Below are positions 1 to 5,006 of a stretch of DNA of 5,006 nucleotides, piece by piece. The DNA is from Desulfococcus sp. (GTDB lineage Bacteria > Desulfobacterota > Desulfobacteria > Desulfobacterales > Desulfosalsimonadaceae), in the NCBI GenBank assembly GCA_024641805.1, contig JAHECJ010000229.1:1-5006 (forward strand). Reading direction: 5' to 3'. The notes under the pieces are model-generated. The model was given only the letters and a program-made list of their open reading frames with translations, made no database searches and was not told the DNA's origin. How positions within the stretch are numbered: position 1 is the first letter of the stretch; every line of letters starts with the position of its first letter. Position numbers and translations under genes: made by a program.

Positions 1-206
1 ATAACGGGGCAGGTATTTTAAAAGATGACATTGATAATATCTTTGATCCTTTTTACACGACAAAAGCGCCGGGGAAAGGTACGGGTTTGGGGCTTTCCGT
101 CAGCTATATGATCGTCGAGCAGATGGGCGGCAGAATTACCGCGGACAGCGCTTTCGGTGACGGCACCACAATGAGCGTCGACCTGCCGCTTAAAGAAGAA
201 AAGTGA
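1..206 (+). CDS. Sensor histidine kinase, C-terminal end of the ATP-binding domain (5' partial)
   Basis: The reading frame is open from the window edge (first full codon at position 3) to a TGA at 204-206, giving 67 residues. These are the end of a HATPase_c (GHKL) domain. The fragment opens with NGAGI (G1 box, whose Asp would lie just outside the window), then IFDPFYTTK (F box), GTGLGLSV (G2 box) and the usual closing strand region GTTMSVDLPL. Such domains bind ATP and phosphorylate a conserved His in the upstream dimerisation domain; the phosphate then passes to a response regulator. The sensor region and His box are not in the window, so the signal and the membrane topology cannot be stated. 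The protein ends directly after the kinase domain, so no C-terminal receiver is fused to it. The response regulator gene begins 65 nt downstream on the same strand and is the likely partner. The family call is very secure; the subfamily is unknown. Confidence 0.96.
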   Translation, partial: NGAGILKDDIDNIFDPFYTTKAPGKGTGLGLSVSYMIVEQMGGRITADSAFGDGTTMSVDLPLKEEK

Positions 207-261
207 TATTGGTGTGCAGATGACCTTTTATCAGTCAAATCCTTGCATATTCTTTTAATTC

Positions 262-266
262 AAAGG
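262..266 (+). promoter_or_regulatory. Shine-Dalgarno site of the response regulator gene
   Basis: AAAGG lies 5 nt before the ATG at 272. It supports that start, which also coincides with the usual N-terminus of a receiver domain (basic residues, beta-strand 1, then the acidic pair). The rest of the 65-nt gap to the kinase stop shows no convincing promoter or terminator, so co-transcription with the kinase is the simplest reading. Confidence 0.7.
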
Positions 267-271
267 TTGTT

Positions 272-1648
272 ATGGAAAAACGAATCTTAATTATCGATGA
301 TGAAGCCAATATGCGGCATATGCTGACAGCGCTGCTCAATGAGTCCGGATTTAAGGTAGATTCGGTTTCAGACGGCCTGCAGGCGCTTCAAAAACTGGAT
401 GAAACAAATTATAATTTTATTTTTTGTGATGTCCGGATGCCGAATATGGATGGCATGACGTTTTTAAAAACCGCTGCCGAAAGGATTGAAAACATCAACG
501 TGATTATGATGTCCGCCTATGGCAGCATTGAAACCGCCGTGGAAGCAATGAAACTGGGCGCGTATGATTATATTTCCAAACCGTTTAAAACCGATGAAGT
601 CCTGCTGACACTTCGAAAAGCCGATGAACGGGAACGGTTGAAAAATGAAAATATCATTTTAAAGGAACAGATAAAAGAAATTGCCGAAAGATCCAGTTTT
701 GGGAAAATGATTGCCAAAAGCCGGTCGATGAAATCCGTATTCAGACTTGCCGAAAAAGTCGCCCTGTATGATACCACGGTGCTGATTACCGGGGCCAGCG
801 GCACCGGCAAGGAACTGGTCGCCCGGGGGCTTCATTATGGAGGCAATAGGGCCAAAAATCCTTTTATACCAGTAAATTGTGGTGGAATACCTGAATCTTT
901 ACTTGAGAGCGAGTTGTTCGGCCATAAAAAAGGCGCGTTTACCGGAGCCAATAAAGATTATAAAGGATTATTCGAGGCGGCGAATGGCGGTACCATTTTT
1001 CTGGATGAGATCGGAGACCTTCCGTTTACGCTTCAGGTCAAACTATTAAGGGTTCTGCAGGATAATGAAGTGAGGCCGGTGGGCGAAACGCAAAGTAAGC
1101 TGATTGATGTGCGCGTGATTGCCGCAACATCCAAGAATCTTGATAAAGAGGTGGAGAAAGGTAATTTCCGTGAAGATCTGTTTTACCGTTTAAACGTACT
1201 TCCCATTCGGCTTCCGCCGCTGATTGAACGATCAGAGGATATTCCCCTGTTGTGCCAGCATTTCATTGATCAGTTCAGCGTCAAGCTCGGTAAAAAGATG
1301 ACGGGCATCACGCCGTCTGCCATGTCCCTTCTGCTGCAGCACAGTTGGCCGGGCAATGTCCGGGAACTGGAAAATATGATTGAACGAGCGGTTGTGCTGG
1401 CCGAAGGGGATGTGCTGGTTCCGGAAAATCTGCCGCATAATATATTGAATGGCGAGAGGGCATCACAATCCCCTGAAGATATTTTCAATGGTTTTTCAAT
1501 CAAAACCGGAAAAGAAATACTGGAAAAAAACCTTATCCGGAGGGCATTGGAGGCAACCGGAGGAAATCGCACCCACGCGGCAAAGCTTCTTGAAATCAGT
1601 CACCCCTCGCTTTTGCAGAAGATGAAAGTATACAATATACTGTTGTAG
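272..1648 (+). CDS. Sigma-54-dependent response regulator, NtrC/AtoC type
   Basis: This is a complete 458-residue transcription activator with the three standard NtrC-family domains. The receiver (about 1-120) has the acidic pair D9/D10, phosphoacceptor D53 within FCDVRMPNMDG, S81 in place of the usual Thr/Ser switch residue, and K103 in SKPF. A charged linker helix (about 115-140) leads to the AAA+ domain (about 143-370). That domain has Walker A GASGTGKE (174-181), the sigma-54 contact loop GAFTGA (221-226), Walker B GGTIFLDE (239-246), the arginine-finger region FREDLFYRLNV (299-309) and WPGNVREL (359-366). The C-terminus (about 412-456) is a Fis-type helix-turn-helix with GGNRTHAAKLLEIS. 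All motifs needed to hydrolyse ATP and remodel sigma-54 RNA polymerase are intact. Phosphorylation at D53 by the upstream kinase presumably triggers oligomerisation. Its targets cannot be read from the window: I saw no sigma-54 promoter (GG-N10-GC type) beside it. Length is normal for the family. I give no gene symbol because many paralogues share this architecture. Confidence 0.97.
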   Translation: MEKRILIIDDEANMRHMLTALLNESGFKVDSVSDGLQALQKLDETNYNFIFCDVRMPNMDGMTFLKTAAERIENINVIMMSAYGSIETAVEAMKLGAYDYISKPFKTDEVLLTLRKADERERLKNENIILKEQIKEIAERSSFGKMIAKSRSMKSVFRLAEKVALYDTTVLITGASGTGKELVARGLHYGGNRAKNPFIPVNCGGIPESLLESELFGHKKGAFTGANKDYKGLFEAANGGTIFLDEIGDLPFTLQVKLLRVLQDNEVRPVGETQSKLIDVRVIAATSKNLDKEVEKGNFREDLFYRLNVLPIRLPPLIERSEDIPLLCQHFIDQFSVKLGKKMTGITPSAMSLLLQHSWPGNVRELENMIERAVVLAEGDVLVPENLPHNILNGERASQSPEDIFNGFSIKTGKEILEKNLIRRALEATGGNRTHAAKLLEISHPSLLQKMKVYNILL

Positions 1649-1693
1649 GCGGGCTTTGGCGCAACTATAAAAGAAAGAGGCCCTGATCCACAC

Positions 1694-1738
1694 AAAAAAA
1701 GCCTCCCGTATCATATTGATACGAAAGGCTTTTTGTTT
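1694..1738. terminator. Bidirectional intrinsic terminator between convergent genes
   Basis: A long hairpin: 1696-1704 (AAAAAGCCT) pairs with 1726-1734 (AGGCTTTTT), a 2x2 mismatch follows, then 1707-1713 (CGTATCA) pairs with 1717-1723 (TGATACG) around a 3-nt TAT loop. A T-run follows the stem on the plus strand and seven A's precede it (1694-1700), so the minus-strand transcript also ends in a U-tract. The hairpin begins about 45 nt after the response regulator stop and lies about 130 nt past the ihfA stop on the other strand, so it can serve both convergent units. Confidence 0.9.
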
Positions 1739-1866
1739 AAGCCCGTATGAGCGGAAAGAAACTCAATCCGCGAAGATAGACATATCCCTGAAACTATTTT
1801 TGACGGCACAAACAGTTCACCATCCGCAGCAGGTTCAGTTCGGCGTGATGATTCGGGCGTATGTCT

Positions 1867-2148
1867 TTATTTGTTGTTGATGCTTTCTCTTAATTTGCCG
1901 GAGCATTTGAAAGTAACAACATTTCTCTCATCTAAGAGAAGGTCGTCACCGGTGGCGGGATTTCGGCCGCGCCGGGTGGCTTTCTCTTTTACACAGAATT
2001 TGCCAAATCCCGAGACGAGGACGTCTTCACCATTTTCAAGGCTACTTTTAATAATTTCCAGAAGAGATTCAACAATTTCAACTGATTTTTTCTTGGTAAA
2101 CCCAAGTTCATTTACATGCTCAACGATTTTGTTTTTTGTTAATGCCAT
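1867..2148 (-). CDS. ihfA: Integration host factor alpha-like protein (HU/IHF family)
   Basis: A 93-residue protein with the full HU/IHF fold. The N-terminal helical dimerisation region is about 1-42, opening MALTKNKIVEHVNELGF. The core motif SGFGKF is at 46-51. The beta-ribbon arm carries RRGRNPATGDD (59-69), in which P64 matches the proline that intercalates and kinks DNA. The closing strand and helix are VVTFKCSGKLRESINNK (77-93). It acts in the nucleoid as a dimer that sharply bends DNA, helping sigma-54 activation, recombination and replication. The MALTK start resembles IHF-alpha more than HU (typically MNK-) or IHF-beta (typically MTKS-), so I call it alpha; a homodimeric HU-like role is possible because no beta subunit gene is nearby. 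Cysteines at 52 and 82 are notable. The start is supported by a strong Shine-Dalgarno. It lies 57 nt behind a microprotein gene on the same strand and is probably co-transcribed with it. Confidence 0.93.
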   Translation of the reverse strand: MALTKNKIVEHVNELGFTKKKSVEIVESLLEIIKSSLENGEDVLVSGFGKFCVKEKATRRGRNPATGDDLLLDERNVVTFKCSGKLRESINNK

Positions 2149-2152
2149 TGTG

Positions 2153-2158
2153 CCTCCC
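2153..2158 (-). promoter_or_regulatory. Strong Shine-Dalgarno of ihfA
   Basis: On the minus strand GGGAGG lies 4 nt before the ATG at 2148-2146. It fixes the ihfA start and suggests efficient translation, in contrast to the weak site in front of the upstream microprotein gene. Confidence 0.8.
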
Positions 2159-2205
2159 TGCTTCGGCTGATTAAATTAGTAACCTTATTTTCAAAATATG
2201 ACCGA

Positions 2206-2358
2206 TCAACCGTCCTGCTGATCAGATTCCTCGTGTTGTTCCGGGGTCGAAATTTTATCCATCGGGTAAAACTGGTTTACCGTATTAATGATGGAGTCGA
2301 TTTTATCTGAAATTTGCTTAATCTCAGCTTTAAGAGTGATTTCTTCCGGTAAAGCCAT
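2206..2358 (-). CDS. Small coiled-coil protein of unknown function upstream of ihfA
   Basis: A 50-codon reading frame runs from ATG (complement of 2356-2358) to TGA (complement of 2206-2208). An in-frame TGA lies just upstream, so the start cannot be further out. I do not recognise the family. The protein opens MALPEEITLKAEIKQISDKI. Residues 9-30 carry hydrophobic residues L9, I13, I16, I20, I23, V27 and F30, an exact 4-3-4-3-4-3 spacing, as in a three-turn coiled coil. A segment YPMDK and an acidic, Gln-rich tail rich in Glu and Asp follow. No signal peptide or membrane segment is present, so it should be cytosolic and likely oligomeric or partner-binding. It lies 57 nt upstream of ihfA on the same strand, suggesting one transcript. 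No clear Shine-Dalgarno is visible before the ATG (only AT-rich sequence and a weak GGGCTA about 15-20 nt away), which is the main argument against it. The regular heptad and the context favour a real gene. Confidence 0.65.
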   Translation of the reverse strand: MALPEEITLKAEIKQISDKIDSIINTVNQFYPMDKISTPEQHEESDQQDG

Positions 2359-2376
2359 GATTTTTCAACAATTAGC

Positions 2377-2545
2377 CCGATAATCGGAAATTAAAATGTT
2401 CAGCATCGTATCTAATTCTAATTATTCATAATTATTCTTATGCAATGCAAATATAACTAATATTATTATAAATAAATATATCTAATAAATATGTCAAGAA
2501 AATTTATATTTTTTAATTATATATCGGTTTGATTTATTTTCTTTT
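2377..2545 (-). promoter_or_regulatory. AT-rich probable control region of the microprotein-ihfA unit
   Basis: This stretch upstream of the minus-strand unit is extremely AT-rich: 2461-2520 has only four G/C bases in 60. On the minus strand it contains a perfect TTGACA (complement of 2492-2497) and a perfect TATAAT (complement of 2465-2470), but the 21-nt spacer is too long for a standard sigma-70 promoter, so the true -10 is uncertain. Nearer the gene are the direct repeats AATTATTC at 2420-2427 and 2430-2437, exactly 10 bp apart, and a palindrome CCGAT-A-ATCGG at 2377-2387, 18 nt before the ATG. At 2522-2534 the minus strand reads AATCAAACCGATA, one base off the IHF consensus WATCAR-N4-TTR. 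That would fit autoregulation, but such matches are frequent by chance in AT-rich DNA. Confidence 0.4.
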
Positions 2546-2773
2546 TTCGATGCCTGGGGGGTAAAAAAGCAATCTGCCCTGCATATTGTTGCGTGGCTGA
2601 AAATTATTTTTCGTCCGCAAGTGCGCTTTTCTTATATATTGTGCATCGTTGGCGTATTTTCCGGGCACAATATTTTCCGGGGCACCTCAAGCGATTTATA
2701 TGGCGGCATTTTCATAAAATAAAAATGCGGATTGTAATTTAACTTAAAGTTTTGTTAAGAAGGATAACTCAAT
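2533..2773. other. Intergenic stretch with no supported gene
   Basis: No credible coding or RNA gene is seen between the AT-rich control region and the tRNA. The longest open frame on the plus strand (2533-2742) has no good start or ribosome site and an atypical composition. The stretch holds a near-perfect tandem repeat (2655-2685) and a short stem, GCATTTT at 2706-2712 with AAAATGC at 2722-2728 around a 9-nt loop, with no U-tract on either side. Confidence 0.55.
2655..2685. repeat. Short tandem near-repeat
   Basis: TATTTTCCGGGCAC (2655-2668) is followed by TATTTTCCGGGGCAC (2671-2685), a 16-bp period with one inserted G. It lies in noncoding DNA between the ihfA control region and the tRNA. 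It could be paired binding sites or a local duplication; nothing links it to a neighbour. Confidence 0.6.
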
Positions 2774-2797
2774 TTATTAAAGGGAAAACTTTAATAA
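2774..2797 (-). terminator. AT-rich hairpin just downstream of tRNA-Thr (possible terminator or processing element)
   Basis: TTATTAAAG (2774-2782) and CTTTAATAA (2789-2797) form a perfect 9-bp inverted repeat around a 6-nt loop. It begins 7 nt past the encoded CCA end of the tRNA on the minus strand. Only one pair is G-C and no true U-tract follows, so it is a weak candidate terminator; a stop for 3' exonucleases during tRNA maturation is an alternative. Confidence 0.4.
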
Positions 2798-2804
2798 GAG
2801 AAAG

Positions 2805-2880
2805 TGGAGCCGACGAGCGGATTTGAACCGCTGGCCTGCTGATTACGAATCAGCTGCTCTACCAGCTGAGCTACGTCGGC
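2805..2880 (-). tRNA. tRNA-Thr, anticodon CGU (reads ACG), CCA encoded
   Basis: The complement of this 76-nt stretch folds into a complete cloverleaf. The acceptor stem is GCCGACG paired perfectly with CGTCGGC. The D-arm is GCTC-AGCTGGTA-GAGC. The anticodon arm is GCTGA-TTCGTAA-TCAGC with anticodon CGT at the complement of 2845-2847. The T-arm is AGCGG-TTCAAAT-CCGCT. The discriminator is T, followed by a genomically encoded CCA at the 3' end. Anticodon CGU decodes the threonine codon ACG. It stands alone, with no other tRNA in the window, and diverges from mfd. Confidence 0.97.
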
Positions 2881-2909
2881 GCTTTGACTGACTTAAAAAA
2901 TATCATGTT

Positions 2910-2938
2910 TCAGTAACATGCTCTTATATGACCGTCAA
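2910..2938 (-). promoter_or_regulatory. Possible promoter of the tRNA-Thr gene
   Basis: On the minus strand TTGACG (complement of 2933-2938, 5 of 6 matches to the -35 consensus) is followed after 17 nt by TACTGA (complement of 2910-2915), a poor -10. The implied start would give a leader of about 20 nt before the tRNA. The -10 candidate sits in a small hairpin, CATGTT (2904-2909) with AACATG (2915-2920), so the call is tentative. Confidence 0.25.
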
Positions 2939-3002
2939 GCTGTTTTTAAACGCTTTTCGGGATGAATTTTAGGCTTAAAAGTTTATGAGTTAGAGGCGAT
3001 TA

Positions 3003-3059
3003 ATGTTCCTGTTTATTCAACATACCCCTGCTATCCGGAAAGTTGTCTGCCATGGATAA
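3003..3059 (+). CDS. Possible 18-residue leader peptide overlapping the mfd start
   Basis: ATG at 3003 is preceded by AGAGG (2992-2996) with a 6-nt spacer, a better ribosome site than that of mfd itself. The frame encodes MFLFIQHTPAIRKVVCHG and stops at TAA 3057-3059, so it ends 5 nt beyond the A of the mfd ATG (3052), in a different frame. Such an overlap could couple mfd translation to the leader. The peptide has no run of regulatory codons typical of attenuators. It may equally be a chance frame; no family is recognised. Confidence 0.3.
   Translation: MFLFIQHTPAIRKVVCHG
3037..3042 (+). promoter_or_regulatory. Shine-Dalgarno candidate of mfd
   Basis: GGAAAG lies 9 nt before the ATG at 3052, a moderate match. 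It supports this start over the only in-frame alternative upstream, a TTG at 3043; the frame closes with a TAA at 3001-3003. Confidence 0.5.
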
Positions 3060-5006
3060 GTTCACGGATGAGAATAAGATTCTATTGCTCATTGACGCGG
3101 TTCGGCAGGGGAAAAATTTCGTCCAGTGTAATGCGATCGGAAAATCAGAAAGATTGTATCTTGTTTCAAGACTGTGCCGGGAAATCAATGAAACCTTTGT
3201 CGTGGTGCTGCCGGATTTTAAGGCTTGTGAGGAATTCGCCGAGAATCTCCGGTTCTTTGCAGACAATAATATGCCGGAAATTATTCTTTTTCCGCCATAC
3301 AATATTTTACCGTTTAAGCGCATATCCTATCATAATGAGACGGCGGCGAATCGAATTCATACACTGTATCATTTAGCTGTCAATAATGAGCCGAAAATCC
3401 TTGTAACGCCTGTTGAAACGCTTCTTCAGCGGCTTATCCCGAAACAGGTTCTTTGCGATTCAGCGGAATTGCTGATGTGCGGCGAAGAAATTGACAGGGA
3501 TGATTTAATCGCCAGGCTGCATTCCGGCGGTTATACCCATGCCACCCTTGTCGAGGATTTCGGCGAATATTCGGTTCGCGGCGGAATCATCGATATTTTT
3601 TCTCCCATGTATCCGGACCCGCTTCGCATTGAACTGTACGGGGATACTGTCGATTCCGTAAGGTTTTTCTCGCCAGTGACCCAGAGAAAAACCATCGGTG
3701 TGAATGAGGCGATTATACTGCCGGCCCGTGAGGCGGTTCTTGAAAAATCGCGCGTTACTCAGACGGTTCAACGGGTTCGGGATCAGGTTGAGGAGTCGGG
3801 ACTATCGGAATGGGTGGCGGAGGAATTTATTGAACGCATCCGCAGGGAAGGCGTTTTCCCCGGGATTGAAAGCCTTCTGCCCCTTTTGTACCCGAGGCTT
3901 GATACCCTGTTTGATTATGTCCCGGACAATTCATTGTGGATTCAATCCGATCCGGGCGCGCTTGACAAATCAGCCATTCATGCTGAAGGCCAGGCAGCCA
4001 AAAATTTTTTGATTGCCTCCGATGATAAACGTCTGTGTGTGGATCCTGATACGCTTTATTTAAAATGGTCGGCAGCCAAAGACCTGATCCAAAAAAAGAA
4101 CCGATTGCTTTTTAGAGAACTTCCATCGATCACCCGGACCGAGACGGAAACGGGTTCAGCATCTCTGCAAATCGATTTTTCAGTACAAAGCAATGCGGAA
4201 TTCAGTTATTCGCTGCTCAAAGAAAAAAAGGACAGGCATATTCTGGAACCGCTTTCGCGGTGGATCCTTGAAAAGCAGTCCGCCGGATTTTTAACGCTCA
4301 TTGTCTGCAGTTCTGACGCACAGATCAATCGGCTCCAGTCGTTACTCCAGCCCTATGGCATTACCGCCCGACTCACCGAGGCGCCGGTGGATAAAATCAA
4401 ATATAGAAAATCAGGAACTTATGTCTGCCTGGGAAATATCACTGCCGGGTTTGTATGGTATGACGAATCGCTGGCGATTATTACCGACAATGAGATTTTT
4501 GGGTCCAAGCAGCGCAGTCGCCGCCTGAAGCCGAAAACCGGGCTCATCAAAACAGAACTGCTGGATTTCGGACAATTAAATACCGGTGACCTGGTGGTGC
4601 ATATCGAACACGGCATCGGAGTTTACCAGGGACTGGAAAAAATTTCCATTGAAGGGATTATAAACGATTTCCTGGTGCTTGTATATAAGGACGGAGATAA
4701 GCTTTACCTGCCGGTGGATCGCCTGGATATGATTCAGCAATATATGGGTGTCGACGGCATATCTCCGGTGGTTGACAAACTGGGCGGTAAATCCTGGCAG
4801 CGGGTTCGGGAAAAAGCCAAAAAATCGGTTGAAAAAATCGCCGGAGAACTGCTTGCGCTTTATGCATCCCGAAAGGTGATCAATGGGTATGCCTTTACGC
4901 CGCCGGATAATTATTTTCAGGAATTTGAGGCGAGTTTCCCGTATGAAGAAACATCGGACCAGCTGAAGGCCATTGATGATGTACTGAACGATATGGAAGC
5001 GTCGTC
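3052..5006 (+). CDS. mfd: Transcription-repair coupling factor Mfd (3' partial)
   Basis: The first 651 residues of Mfd, which removes RNA polymerase stalled at DNA lesions and recruits UvrA for nucleotide excision repair. Family members are usually about 1,150 residues, so roughly half is present. The N-terminal UvrB-like module (about 1-350) contains GEYSVRGGIIDIF (171-183) and RIELYGDTVDS (from 192). R176, R192 and Y196 align with E. coli R165, R181 and F185, reported in the UvrA-binding surface, so UvrA recruitment is probably retained. As usual for Mfd, this module has only a degenerate nucleotide site, here with a GKS remnant (30-32). A linker domain (about 360-480) is poorly conserved. 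The RNA polymerase-interacting CarD-like domain follows (about 505-580), with LNTGDLVVHIEHGIGVY (509-525) and DKLYLPVDRLDMI (549-561). Then come LGGKSW (577-582), a basic helix and the translocase Q-motif region FPYEETSDQLKAI (629-641). The window ends just before the expected Walker A segment. The frame is unbroken. No clear promoter is visible in the 171 nt separating it from the divergent tRNA. Confidence 0.97.
   Translation, partial: MDKFTDENKILLLIDAVRQGKNFVQCNAIGKSERLYLVSRLCREINETFVVVLPDFKACEEFAENLRFFADNNMPEIILFPPYNILPFKRISYHNETAANRIHTLYHLAVNNEPKILVTPVETLLQRLIPKQVLCDSAELLMCGEEIDRDDLIARLHSGGYTHATLVEDFGEYSVRGGIIDIFSPMYPDPLRIELYGDTVDSVRFFSPVTQRKTIGVNEAIILPAREAVLEKSRVTQTVQRVRDQVEESGLSEWVAEEFIERIRREGVFPGIESLLPLLYPRLDTLFDYVPDNSLWIQSDPGALDKSAIHAEGQAAKNFLIASDDKRLCVDPDTLYLKWSAAKDLIQKKNRLLFRELPSITRTETETGSASLQIDFSVQSNAEFSYSLLKEKKDRHILEPLSRWILEKQSAGFLTLIVCSSDAQINRLQSLLQPYGITARLTEAPVDKIKYRKSGTYVCLGNITAGFVWYDESLAIITDNEIFGSKQRSRRLKPKTGLIKTELLDFGQLNTGDLVVHIEHGIGVYQGLEKISIEGIINDFLVLVYKDGDKLYLPVDRLDMIQQYMGVDGISPVVDKLGGKSWQRVREKAKKSVEKIAGELLALYASRKVINGYAFTPPDNYFQEFEASFPYEETSDQLKAIDDVLNDMEAS

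Noticed and set aside
207..271. Sigma-54 or sigma-70 promoter between the kinase and the response regulator
   Set aside because: I see no GG-N10-GC element and no acceptable -35/-10 pair; the short gap fits one transcript.
1794..1892. Minus-strand open frame just past and partly overlapping the ihfA end, reading HHAELNLLRMVNCLC near its end (His pair and Cys-x-Cys)
   Set aside because: It has no start codon with a ribosome site except an internal ATG leaving 9 codons, and the metal-site look is too short to support. A frameshifted ihfA tail was considered, but ihfA already ends at the normal family length.
1871..2170. Long plus-strand frame antisense to ihfA
   Set aside because: It is a shadow of ihfA: the minus-strand protein has a complete HU/IHF fold and a strong ribosome site, while the antisense product shows no family features.
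2465..2497. TTGACA plus TATAAT as a sigma-70 promoter for the microprotein-ihfA unit
   Set aside because: Both hexamers are perfect, but the spacer is 21 nt, outside the functional range. TATAAT-like words are expected by chance in such AT-rich DNA. Kept only as part of a low-confidence control region.
2533..2742. Plus-strand open frame with a possible GTG start at 2593 (49 codons)
   Set aside because: No Shine-Dalgarno precedes the GTG, the product is a haphazard mix rich in aromatic, His and Arg residues, and nothing resembles a known family. Treated as a chance frame.
2805..2880. tRNA-Thr as an integration site for a genomic island
   Set aside because: No integrase gene, no repeat of the tRNA 3' end and no foreign-looking genes are seen on either side in the window.
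1..5006. CRISPR array, insertion sequence or other novel mobile or defence system
   Set aside because: No regularly spaced repeats, terminal inverted repeats, transposase, recombinase or defence-type domains are visible on either strand.

Overview
The window (about 45-50% G+C by eye) looks like a conserved chromosomal stretch from a Gram-negative bacterium, most likely a Desulfobacterota (deltaproteobacterial) lineage. The evidence is a sigma-54-dependent NtrC-type regulator, an IHF-alpha-like protein beginning MALTK with a GKFCVKEK / TFKCSGKLR core that I associate with desulfobacterial IHF, a CCA-encoding tRNA gene, and Mfd. The lineage call rests on remembered family resemblance, not on a search. 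No mobile element, phage gene, CRISPR array or defence cassette is visible.

Layout. Positions 1-206 (+) are the end of a sensor histidine kinase catalytic domain. The NtrC/AtoC-type response regulator at 272-1648 (+) follows 65 nt later and probably forms a two-component pair with it. A strong hairpin with a U-tract on both strands (1694-1738) closes this unit and also ends the convergent unit on the minus strand. That unit is a 50-codon coiled-coil microprotein (2206-2358, -) followed after 57 nt by an IHF-alpha/HU-family DNA-binding protein (1867-2148, -). The 126 nt between the terminator and the ihfA stop codon hold no supported gene.

Upstream of the microprotein lies a very AT-rich stretch (about 2400-2545) with a short palindrome, 10-bp phased direct repeats and a TTGACA hexamer. 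It is the probable control region of the microprotein-ihfA unit. Positions 2533-2773 contain no supported gene. A tRNA-Thr(CGT) gene is at 2805-2880 (-), with an AT-rich hairpin just past its 3' end. Diverging from it, mfd (transcription-repair coupling factor) starts at 3052 (+) and runs off the window after 651 codons, just before the Walker A motif of its translocase is expected. An 18-codon reading frame with a good Shine-Dalgarno overlaps the mfd start.

Functionally these are separate housekeeping or regulatory units: signal transduction to sigma-54 promoters, nucleoid architecture, translation, and strand-specific DNA repair. IHF commonly assists sigma-54 activators by bending promoter DNA, but nothing here shows that these two neighbours act on the same promoter. 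I found no convincing new system. The most interesting items are the unassigned coiled-coil microprotein beside ihfA and the possible leader peptide overlapping mfd.
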